From Burkholderiales bacterium (GTDB taxonomy: Bacteria; Pseudomonadota; Gammaproteobacteria; Burkholderiales; Burkholderiaceae_C), in the NCBI GenBank assembly GCA_020354665.1, contig CP070653.1:3002411-3054631 (forward strand): DNA of 52,221 bases, written 5' to 3'. Under the pieces are notes generated by a model. That model had not been told where the DNA came from, made no database searches, and saw only the letters and a list, made by a program, of their open reading frames with translations. The position numbers and the translations under genes are program-made. This document shows positions 45,801-52,221 of the stretch, piece by piece (positions within the stretch are counted from its first letter, which is position 1; each line of letters starts with the position of its first letter).

Positions 45801-46460
45801 CTACAGGATCCCCAGCCGCCGGAAGACATCACCCAGCTTCTCGCCGCGCCGCAGCGCGTCGCGCGACTGGTTCTCGCCGGCCACCTTCTCCAGCGCGCGC
45901 TGCACGACCTCGGCCTCGGCCTCGCGCGGGATCACCACCACGCCGTCGACATCGCCGAAGACGAGCTCGCCGGGGTGCACCGCCACGCCGCCGCACTGCA
46001 CCGGCACGTCGCGCTCCACCATGCGCGCACGGCCCTTGGTGTCGAGCGGACCGATGCCGCCGCAGAACACCGGGAACCGCATCTCACGGATCTGCCGCAC
46101 ATCGCGCACCAGGCCGTCGGTGACGCAGCCGGCCGCACCGCGCGCCACGCAGGCGGTGGACAGCAGTTCGCCCCAGGGCGCGATGCGCTCGCTCGGGCCG
46201 TCGCAGGCCAGCACCACCACGTCACCGGGCTGCAGGTCGTCGACCAGCGCGATCTCCACCTCGTAGGGGTTCTCGCCGGCGGCCGGTTGCGCATACACCG
46301 GCATGTACAGGCCGGTGCGCGCCCGGCCGAAGAGCTGCAAGGCGTCGTCCAGTGGCCGCATGAAGGGTTTCATGGCCTGCTGCATCAGGCCCAGGCTGTC
46401 CAGCGTGTCGGACAGCACCGCGGCATTCAGGGCGCTCAGGGTCGAGAGGTCGGCAATCAC
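45801..46460 (-). CDS. RraA-like / 4-hydroxy-4-methyl-2-oxoglutarate aldolase family protein
   Basis: A 219-residue protein read from a GTG at 46460, which has GAGGAG six bases upstream. The RraA fold is visible: MIADLSTLSALNAAVLSD at the start, GDVVVLACDG, GCVTDGLVRDVRQI (with the Arg-Asp pair that binds metal and substrate in the aldolases), and the C-terminal GELVFGDVDGVVVIP. Aldolase members split 4-hydroxy-4-methyl-2-oxoglutarate or oxaloacetate; RraA itself inhibits RNase E. The conserved Arg-Asp favours the enzyme role. Monocistronic; neighbours give no pathway. Confidence 0.87.
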   Translation of the reverse strand: MIADLSTLSALNAAVLSDTLDSLGLMQQAMKPFMRPLDDALQLFGRARTGLYMPVYAQPAAGENPYEVEIALVDDLQPGDVVVLACDGPSERIAPWGELLSTACVARGAAGCVTDGLVRDVRQIREMRFPVFCGGIGPLDTKGRARMVERDVPVQCGGVAVHPGELVFGDVDGVVVIPREAEAEVVQRALEKVAGENQSRDALRRGEKLGDVFRRLGIL

Positions 46461-46850
46461 GTCAGCTCCTCGGCGGGTTGACGTGGATGATGGCGTGCCG
46501 GCCGTTGCCGTAAAGTGGCCCTTTCACCTATCCGGGGCCACGGACGATGTCGATGCTGCAGGTGCGCAAGCTGGTGATCCGGCTTGAATCGCGGCGATGA
46601 TCTTCATCTCACCCCAAAGCTGCCGACCGTGAGAGACGGCTCCTGGCCGTTCAGCGCCTTCGAGCCTCGTGCCCCAATGCCGTCACTCGCTGTCCAATCC
46701 GCTCGAACGACGGCTCATCAACGCCGAGGCCCTCGCAGCGCGAGCTGACTCGGTCGGTCACACTGCTTGACTCCCGATCCAAGAGCCGACGCTGCTCGCA
46801 AGGCGCTGATTCGGTTGCACGGCCTCGCGCGAGGACGGCAGGCGACACGG
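46461..46850. other. Intergenic region with no supported gene
   Basis: These 390 bases hold no protein-like frame with a domain. The stretch at about 46610-46680 (with GAGAGACGGCTCCTGGCC) has the look of decayed, non-coding repeated sequence seen in intergenic gaps of related genomes, but I cannot support that from this window alone. Confidence 0.3.
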
Positions 46851-48158
46851 CTAACGCTCCTGCAAGCGCTCTAGCAAGTCCAGGCTCGGGAAACCGTCGG
46901 CAGGGACGCCGATGCTGCGCTGATCGCGACGAATGGCGCCACGCGTGGCGGGCCCCATCAGACCGTCGGGAGTGCCGCTTTCAAATCCGCGCTCGTTGAG
47001 CGTGGTCTGCAGCGCGATCAACTGGCTGCGCGTGAGCGCTTGCAGATCGCGCGGCCAGGGTGACTGCACGTCGGGGCCGTCGGTCAGTCGTTGCGCGAGC
47101 AGGACGACCGCGAGCGCGTAGCTGGTCGAATGGTTGTAGCGCAGGATCGCGCGGAAGTTGGGTCCCGTCAGGAAGGCGGGTCCGCGCGCGCCGGCGGGCA
47201 GCAGGATCGCGCCATCGTCGAACTGCGGCAGCGGTGAACCGTCCAGTGTTCGCACGCCCTCGGCTGCCCACAGCGCGGTGGGCTGTCGCACCGCGGCGTC
47301 GGCGCGACCGACGTCGAATCCCGGCGGCAACTGCACCTCGGCCCCCCAGGGCTGGTCCGCCTCCCATCCCGATCGCGCAAGGAAGTTCGCGGTCGAGGCC
47401 ATCACATCGGCGATGCTGCCCCAGATGTCGCGCCGGCCGTCGCCATCGGCGTCGACGGCGTAGGCGAGAAAGTTCGACGGCAGGAACTGGGTCTGGCCCA
47501 TGGCGCCGGCCCAGGAACCGATCATGTGCGCGCGGTCGATGTCGCCGCTCTGGAGGATCTTCAACGCCGCGAGCAACTGGCCGCGCGCCCAGTCCTCGCG
47601 CCGGCCGTCGAAGCCCAGTGTCGCGAGCGCGTCGATGGTCGGGATGTCCCCACGGTTGCTGCCGTAGTTGCTCTCGATGCCCCAGATGGCGACCAGGATG
47701 TTCGGCGGGACGCCGTAGCGCGCCGCCGCCGCGTCGACTTCGGCGCGAATGTGCGACAAGTTCTCCTGACCCAGCGTGACGCGCTGGGGCGTCACCGCCC
47801 TGTCGAGGTAGTCCCACACCGTGCGGGTGAACTCGGGCTGCGCACGGTCGCGTTCAACGACCCGCGGGAGGTATTGGACATCGTCGAACGCAACGCGCAG
47901 CGTCTCCTCGGCAATGCCTGCCGCGCGTGCGCTGACGCTGAAGTCGGTGATCCAGCGCCCGAAATCCCGTTGCCGCGCGGCTTCATCGGGTCCAGCTTCG
48001 CTCGGTCCGGCTTCGGTCGGCGCGGCACGGGTGATCGCTGCGGCCGGCAGCTCGGGTGCCGCCGGCGGCGCGGCGGCGCACCCCGCCAAGGCCGCCGTCG
48101 CCAGCGTCACAAGAGCCAGCCAGGCGCGACGCAATGGCATGGGAGTCGGTTCGTGCAT
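46851..48158 (-). CDS. mltB: Lytic murein transglycosylase B, lipoprotein
   Basis: A 435-residue enzyme from the ATG at 48158 (an ATG at 48140 also fits). The signal peptide ends in the lipobox LAGC, so it is anchored to a membrane, presumably the outer one. The MltB domain (about 55-350) has LVAIWGIESNYGSNRGDIPT, where the Glu is catalytic, and SWAGAMGQTQFLPSNFLAYA. A peptidoglycan-binding domain of the PG_binding_1 type lies at the C-terminus (about 370-435), with GLMGPATRGAIRRDQ. It cleaves glycan strands of peptidoglycan to form 1,6-anhydro ends. Monocistronic. Confidence 0.93.
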   Translation of the reverse strand: MHEPTPMPLRRAWLALVTLATAALAGCAAAPPAAPELPAAAITRAAPTEAGPSEAGPDEAARQRDFGRWITDFSVSARAAGIAEETLRVAFDDVQYLPRVVERDRAQPEFTRTVWDYLDRAVTPQRVTLGQENLSHIRAEVDAAAARYGVPPNILVAIWGIESNYGSNRGDIPTIDALATLGFDGRREDWARGQLLAALKILQSGDIDRAHMIGSWAGAMGQTQFLPSNFLAYAVDADGDGRRDIWGSIADVMASTANFLARSGWEADQPWGAEVQLPPGFDVGRADAAVRQPTALWAAEGVRTLDGSPLPQFDDGAILLPAGARGPAFLTGPNFRAILRYNHSTSYALAVVLLAQRLTDGPDVQSPWPRDLQALTRSQLIALQTTLNERGFESGTPDGLMGPATRGAIRRDQRSIGVPADGFPSLDLLERLQER

Positions 48159-48387
48159 CGTTGTGATTCTCACCTTCTTGTCGATCACTGATGATGCGCA
48201 CGACGCCCTTGCAGGCGGGTTTGTCGGTGCCCGTGATCGTGCGCGAGCGGTGCCGGACCGGCGCCACCCGTTCGTGCTTGAAGATCCCGGCGGCGTGGGT
48301 ACGAAGCGAACCGTGGTCGCTTCGAGTGTGACTTCGGCGCCGGCGCGGCCCCGGCTATCGGCGTCGCAACATTCGCTTCGTCGCGTC

Positions 48388-49020
48388 TCAACGCGAGCCG
48401 AGGCGCGGCGGCACGCGCAGCGTGCCGCGCAGCCAGCCGATCGCATCGTCGAGACGGTCGTCGCCCCAAAAGAGCTCGTCGCCCACCGCCCAGGTCGGCG
48501 AGCCGAACACGCCGAGCCGCTTCGCGCGCTCGGTCTGCTCCTGCAAGCGCGCATCGACTTGCGGCGCATCGGCGAGCGCGATCACGCGTCGTGCGTCCTG
48601 GCCGAGCGCGGCGAGATCCTCGAGCAGCGATTCGTCGGTCGCCGGCTCCTGCAGCCGCTGGAACCAGCGTCGGTACGCCGACTGCACGTAGGGCACGATC
48701 CAGCCCTCGTCGCGTGCGATGAGGGCGATCCGGTTCGCGCGCGACAGCCCCTTGATCGGATACGGCGGGATGCCGGCGAACGGCAGCCCGTAGCCGGCCG
48801 CCCGGCGCTCGACGTCGCGCCACATGTACGCGGCCTTCACCGGTTTGTCGCGAAACGGAATGTTGTTCTGCTCGACCATGATCGCGCGCACATCGAACGG
48901 CTGCCAGCAGATCTCGAGCCCCTCGCGGCGCGCGACATCGGGAAGTCGCATCACCGACAGATACGTGTAGGTACTGCCGATCGAGAACCAGAAGTCGATC
49001 GGCTGCTTCGGATCGGCCAT
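48388..49020 (-). CDS. DsbA-family protein, 2-hydroxychromene-2-carboxylate isomerase type
   Basis: A 210-residue thioredoxin-fold protein; GGAGG eight bases upstream fixes the ATG at 49020. The opening IDFWFSIGSTYTYLSVMRLP and the cis-Pro segment GVFGSPTWAVGDELFWGDDR match the kappa-GST/NahD branch of the DsbA family. There is no CxxC pair, consistent with a glutathione-dependent isomerase rather than a disulphide oxidase. Family members act in aromatic degradation; the substrate here is unknown. No signal peptide, so cytoplasmic. A 229-base gap separates it from mltB; it is divergent from the reductase gene. Confidence 0.85.
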   Translation of the reverse strand: MADPKQPIDFWFSIGSTYTYLSVMRLPDVARREGLEICWQPFDVRAIMVEQNNIPFRDKPVKAAYMWRDVERRAAGYGLPFAGIPPYPIKGLSRANRIALIARDEGWIVPYVQSAYRRWFQRLQEPATDESLLEDLAALGQDARRVIALADAPQVDARLQEQTERAKRLGVFGSPTWAVGDELFWGDDRLDDAIGWLRGTLRVPPRLGSR

Positions 49021-49118
49021 GTTCACGTCCTCCATGCGGAAGATTTGATCACGGCGCTGCTCGCCGTCGCTCCATACTTGCAAGGCCGGCGTCTTGCAGG
49101 CACCCCGGGCCGCGCTCC

Positions 49119-50069
49119 ATGACCATTGCATTTCGCTCCACCGCCGTCGTCGGCGCGGGCGCCGTTGGCAGTTTCTACGGCGCGATGCTCGCCCGTGCCG
49201 GGCACCGCGTGACGCTGATCGGCCGCCCGCCGCACGTGCGCGCGATCGAGTCGCACGGACTGCGCCTGCAGATGGCCGGGCGAACGGAGACGATCGCCGT
49301 GCACGCCAGCACCGACCTCTCGGCGGTGCGCGACGCCGACCTGGTGCTGGTGTGCGTCAAATCCACCGACACCGAATCGGTCGCGCGCCAGATCGCGCCA
49401 TGGCTCGCGGCCGACGCAATCGTGCTCAGCCTGCAGAACGGCGTCGACAACGCCGCGACGATCGCGCGCCACACCCGGCAGCCGGTCGTCCCGGCGGTCG
49501 TCTACGTCGCCACCGCGCTGCCCGAACCGGGTCTGGTCAGCCACTTCGGACGCGGCGATCTGGTGATTGGCCCGCTCGATGCACAGGCGGCGCAGGATGC
49601 AGTGCTGCAGCAACGCCTGCAGGACGTCGTCACGCTGTTCGCGTCGGCGGACGTGGCGGTGCGCATCTCGCCCGCCGTGATGGTCGAGCTGTGGAGCAAG
49701 CTGATGGTCAACTGCGCGTACAACGCGATCTCGGCGCTCGCGCAGATGCCCTACGGCAGGATGGCGGCGCTGCCGGCGATCCGCGACGTGCAACATGCGG
49801 TCGTGCGCGAAGTGGTCGCGGTGGCGCAGGCCGACGGGCAGGCGCTGGCGCTCGAGCCGGCACTGCAGGCGATGGAGCGCATTGCCGACGCGATGCCCGC
49901 GCAGCTCTCGTCGACCGCACAGGACCTGGCGCGTGGCAAGCCCACCGAGATCGACCACCTGAACGGCTACGTGGTGCGTCGCGGCGCCGAGCTCGGCATC
50001 GCGACACCGGTCAACCAGACGCTGCACGCACTCGTCAAGCTCGTCGAGTCGGACCGCGTCCCGCGCTGA
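49119..50069 (+). CDS. 2-dehydropantoate 2-reductase (ketopantoate reductase) family protein
   Basis: A 316-residue NADPH-dependent reductase. The Rossmann loop is VVGAGAVGSFYGAMLARAGH (residues about 10-29); VLVCVKSTDTES and LSLQNGVDN are the next conserved strands, with the Lys of the first and the Asn of the second as in PanE. The helical C-terminal domain has VELWSKLMVNCAYNAISAL (about 190-208), with the catalytic Lys, and PTEIDHLNGYVVR near residue 278. Family members other than PanE reduce other 2-keto acids. The kinase gene follows after 23 bases and the enolase-like gene after that, so a role in the same pathway rather than in vitamin B5 synthesis is possible. Confidence 0.9.
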   Translation: MTIAFRSTAVVGAGAVGSFYGAMLARAGHRVTLIGRPPHVRAIESHGLRLQMAGRTETIAVHASTDLSAVRDADLVLVCVKSTDTESVARQIAPWLAADAIVLSLQNGVDNAATIARHTRQPVVPAVVYVATALPEPGLVSHFGRGDLVIGPLDAQAAQDAVLQQRLQDVVTLFASADVAVRISPAVMVELWSKLMVNCAYNAISALAQMPYGRMAALPAIRDVQHAVVREVVAVAQADGQALALEPALQAMERIADAMPAQLSSTAQDLARGKPTEIDHLNGYVVRRGAELGIATPVNQTLHALVKLVESDRVPR

Positions 50070-50092
50070 GCTGACCCGGCCACCCGCGCACA

Positions 50093-51115
50093 ATGCACGC
50101 GATGGCCGAGCCGAACGTACCGATACCCCCCGAGTTCGCACAGGCGCTGCGCGACCTCGGGCTGGCGGGCAGCGAAGAGCTCGTCGGCATCGCGCTCGGC
50201 GGCGGCGTGTCTTCGGACATCTGGCGTATCGAGACGAAGCAGGGTCCGGTGTGCGCGAAGCGCGCGCTGCCCAAGCTGCGCGTTGCGGCCGATTGGCGCG
50301 CGCCGATCGAGCGCAACCGCTTCGAGGCGCGCTGGATGCAGGTCGCCAACGCCGCCGCGCCCGGCAGCGCGCCGCAGGTGCTCGGACAGCACGCGGCGCT
50401 CGGCGTGCTCGTGATGCGCTACCTGCCACCCGGCGCATATCGGCTGTGGAAGGACCAGCTGCGCCAGGGCGAGGCCGACGCGAGGACGGCGCGAGCAGTC
50501 GGCCGCACGCTCGCGGCGATCCACGCCTATTCGGCCGCGCGCCCCGAGCTCGCCGGCGAGTTCGACACCGATCCGATCTTCTTCGACATCCGGCTCGAGC
50601 CGTACCTGCTCGCTACCGCGCGCCGGCATCCCGAACTCGAACCGGCGCTGCAGGCGCTGGTTCGGCAGACACAGACGCACAAGCATGCGCTCGTGCACGG
50701 CGACGTCAGCCCGAAGAACATCCTCGTCGGCGCCGACGGGCCGGTGCTGCTCGACGCCGAGTGCGCCTGGTGGGGAGACCCGGCGTTCGACATCGCGTTC
50801 TGCCTCAATCACCTGCTGCTGAAGTGCCTCTGGAACCCGGCCGCGCGCGCGGCGTTTCTCGACAGCTTCGGCGCACTGGCCGGTGCGTATTTCGCCGGCG
50901 TCCAGTGGGAGCCCGCGGCGGCGCTCGAGCAGCGCGCGTCGGCGCTGCTGCCGGGGCTCTTTCTCGCGCGCGTCGACGGCAAGTCGCCGGTCGAGTACAT
51001 CGATTCCGACATGCAGCGCGACGCCGTGCGGCGCGTCGCGCGCGCTCTCCTTCGGCAGCCGCCTTCGCGGCTCGCCGATGTGGCCGACGCGTGGCGCGAG
51101 GAGCTCGAACGATGA
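50093..51115 (+). CDS. Aminoglycoside phosphotransferase-like (APH/choline kinase fold) kinase
   Basis: A 340-residue kinase-fold protein; an ATG at 50102 is an alternative start. The glycine-rich segment ALGGGVSSDIWRIET near residues 34-48 is the nucleotide loop. The catalytic-loop motif HGDVSPKNILV near residues 202-212 has the base Asp and the metal-binding Asn, and LLDAECAWWGDPAFDIAF supplies the DFG-like metal Asp in DAE. All key residues are present. APH-fold enzymes phosphorylate hydroxyls of small molecules, not only antibiotics. The TGA overlaps the ATG of the enolase-like gene by four bases, so the products are likely made together and the kinase may make the phosphorylated substrate of that enzyme. 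Confidence 0.85.
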   Translation: MHAMAEPNVPIPPEFAQALRDLGLAGSEELVGIALGGGVSSDIWRIETKQGPVCAKRALPKLRVAADWRAPIERNRFEARWMQVANAAAPGSAPQVLGQHAALGVLVMRYLPPGAYRLWKDQLRQGEADARTARAVGRTLAAIHAYSAARPELAGEFDTDPIFFDIRLEPYLLATARRHPELEPALQALVRQTQTHKHALVHGDVSPKNILVGADGPVLLDAECAWWGDPAFDIAFCLNHLLLKCLWNPAARAAFLDSFGALAGAYFAGVQWEPAAALEQRASALLPGLFLARVDGKSPVEYIDSDMQRDAVRRVARALLRQPPSRLADVADAWREELER

Positions 51116-52221
51116 CACGCGCCTGCGAGATCCGCGCGGTGCACGCGCGTCGTGTCTGGGACAGCCGCGGCCGGCCGACCGTCGAGGCCGAAGTCCGCCT
51201 GCACGACGGCGCAACCGGGCGCGCGATCGTGCCGGCGGGCGCGAGCAAGGGCACGCGCGAAGCGCTCGAGCTGCGCGATGGCGGCCAGCGGTTCGGCGGC
51301 CTCGACGTACAGCGCGCCGTGTCACACGTGAACGGCGAGATCGCGGCTACGGTGCGCGGGATGGCGGCCAATGAACAGGCCGCGCTCGACGAACGGCTGA
51401 TCGCTCTCGACGGCAAGCCGAACAAGTCGCGCCTTGGCGCGAACGCGACGCTCGCGGTGTCGATGGCGGCCGCGCACGCCGCGGCCGCGTCGCACGGCGT
51501 GCCGCTGTATCGTTACCTTGGCGGTGCCGATGCCACGCTGCTGCCGATGCCGCAGATCCAGATCTTCGGCGGCGGCGCGCACGCCGGCCGGCGCGTCGAC
51601 ATCCAGGACTTCATGGTCGTCTGCCCTGCCGCAGAGAGCTTCGCGCAGGCGCTCGAGTGGACTGCGGAGGTCTATCGCCACGCCGGCCTGGCGATGCGAT
51701 CGCGCGGCGTCGATTGCGGCATCGCCGACGAAGGCGGCTGGTGGCCGGCGTTCGACACCAACGAACAGGCGCTCGAGGCGCTGCTGCGCGCGATCGAAAG
51801 CGCCGGCTTCGTGCCCGGCGAGCAGGTCGCGATCGCACTCGACGTCGCGGCGAGCGACTTCGGCCGCGCGGGCCGCTACACGCTCGGACTCGAGCGCCGC
51901 AAGGTCGACAGCGACGGCCTGATCGAATTGCTGCTGCGCTGGTGCGAGCGCTTTCCGATTGCGAGCATCGAAGACCCGCTCGCCGAGGACGATCTGCTGG
52001 CATTCGCGCGCTTCACGCAAGCCGTCGGCATGCGGCTGCAGGTGGTTGGCGACGACCTGCTGGTGTCCGACGCCGCGCTCGTGCGGCAGGCTGCCGCTGT
52101 GGGCGCGGCGAACACCGTGCTGCTCAAGCCGAACCAGCGCGGCACGCTGACCGAGACGCTGCGCTGCTGGCACGCCGCGCACGCTGCCGGCTATGCGGGC
52201 ATCGTCTCGGCGCGCTCGGGC
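51112..52221 (+). CDS. Divergent enolase-superfamily protein (3' end outside window)
   Basis: The frame is open from the ATG at 51112 to the right edge; 370 residues are visible. It follows enolase end to end: WDSRGRPTVEAEV, IVPAGASKG at the mobile loop, LDGKPNKSRLGANATLAVS, GGGAHAGRR (His157), ADEGGWWP (Glu207), IALDVAAS, SIEDPLAEDD, GDDL, LLKPNQRGTLTETL. Two usual active-site residues differ. The Glu of DIQEF is Asp (D166 in DIQDF), and the His of the SHRSG motif is Ala (SARSG, position 367). The sequence is thus not ordinary enolase; a paralogue with a changed substrate or activity is more likely. It is third in an operon after a ketopantoate-reductase-like and an APH-like gene, joined by an ATGA overlap. 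True eno is expected elsewhere in the genome. Confidence 0.88.
   Translation, partial: MTRACEIRAVHARRVWDSRGRPTVEAEVRLHDGATGRAIVPAGASKGTREALELRDGGQRFGGLDVQRAVSHVNGEIAATVRGMAANEQAALDERLIALDGKPNKSRLGANATLAVSMAAAHAAAASHGVPLYRYLGGADATLLPMPQIQIFGGGAHAGRRVDIQDFMVVCPAAESFAQALEWTAEVYRHAGLAMRSRGVDCGIADEGGWWPAFDTNEQALEALLRAIESAGFVPGEQVAIALDVAASDFGRAGRYTLGLERRKVDSDGLIELLLRWCERFPIASIEDPLAEDDLLAFARFTQAVGMRLQVVGDDLLVSDAALVRQAAAVGAANTVLLKPNQRGTLTETLRCWHAAHAAGYAGIVSARSG

Noticed and set aside
47983-48267. Minus-strand frame over the start of mltB
   Set aside because: It overlaps the signal peptide of the lipoprotein in another frame and shows no family; the few ordinary-looking residues before the mltB start are too short to support a gene.

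Overview
The window is about 52 kb of very GC-rich, densely coded bacterial chromosome. Short intergenic gaps, many ATGA stop/start overlaps and the sequences of the citrate synthase, the Cus-type efflux pump and the lytic transglycosylase B point to a betaproteobacterium, most likely order Burkholderiales. This placement is an inference from protein resemblance and base composition. I see no tRNA, rRNA, CRISPR array, phage or intact insertion sequence. Both edges cut genes: a sensor protein on the left (1-2204, minus) and an enolase-like protein on the right (51112-52221, plus).

Left third (1-13773). A Cache-HAMP-tandem GAF sensor is followed by a 978-base gene-free stretch carrying several TGGCA/TGCCA inverted repeats. 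Then comes a multi-operon surface-glycan-like locus: two MurG-like glycosyltransferases plus a NodB-like deacetylase (3183-6512), an uncharacterised SAM methyltransferase, a cyclic-nucleotide-binding protein, a phosphatase with two GT4 glycosyltransferases (8597-11007), and a divergent 874-residue ABC protein. The nucleotide-binding domain of that ABC protein is degenerate and split by an insert of about 270 residues. This is my best candidate for an undescribed system.

Middle (13780-34446). A four-gene minus-strand operon encodes an oligopeptide-type ABC importer (fused double ATPase, binding protein, two permeases). It is followed by a metallo-beta-lactamase/pseudo-receiver fusion, a GYD protein with a clear terminator, an MdlA/MdlB-like heterodimeric ABC exporter, a lone CheR methyltransferase, a nitroreductase, a two-TM HIG1-like protein, and a Cus copper/silver RND efflux operon (small Cys/His-rich exported protein, CusC-like, CusB with a C-terminal CusF domain, CusA).

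Right third (34453-52221). A rhomboid protease, a HpcH/HpaI aldolase, and then a rearranged region. A decayed C-terminal fragment of a molybdenum hydroxylase gene (36052-36180) lies on one side of a large zinc-ribbon/cyclase/AAA/TPR signalling protein, and a complete homologue of the same gene (39859-42012, with its 2Fe-2S partner) lies on the other. Next are an FMN split-barrel protein, citrate synthase gltA with a candidate promoter and terminator hairpin, a remnant of an IS91-type transposase, a RraA-like aldolase, MltB, a DsbA-family isomerase, and a three-gene plus-strand operon: ketopantoate-reductase-like, APH-like kinase and divergent enolase. The last operon looks like an uncharacterised reduce-phosphorylate-dehydrate pathway and is my second candidate for novelty.
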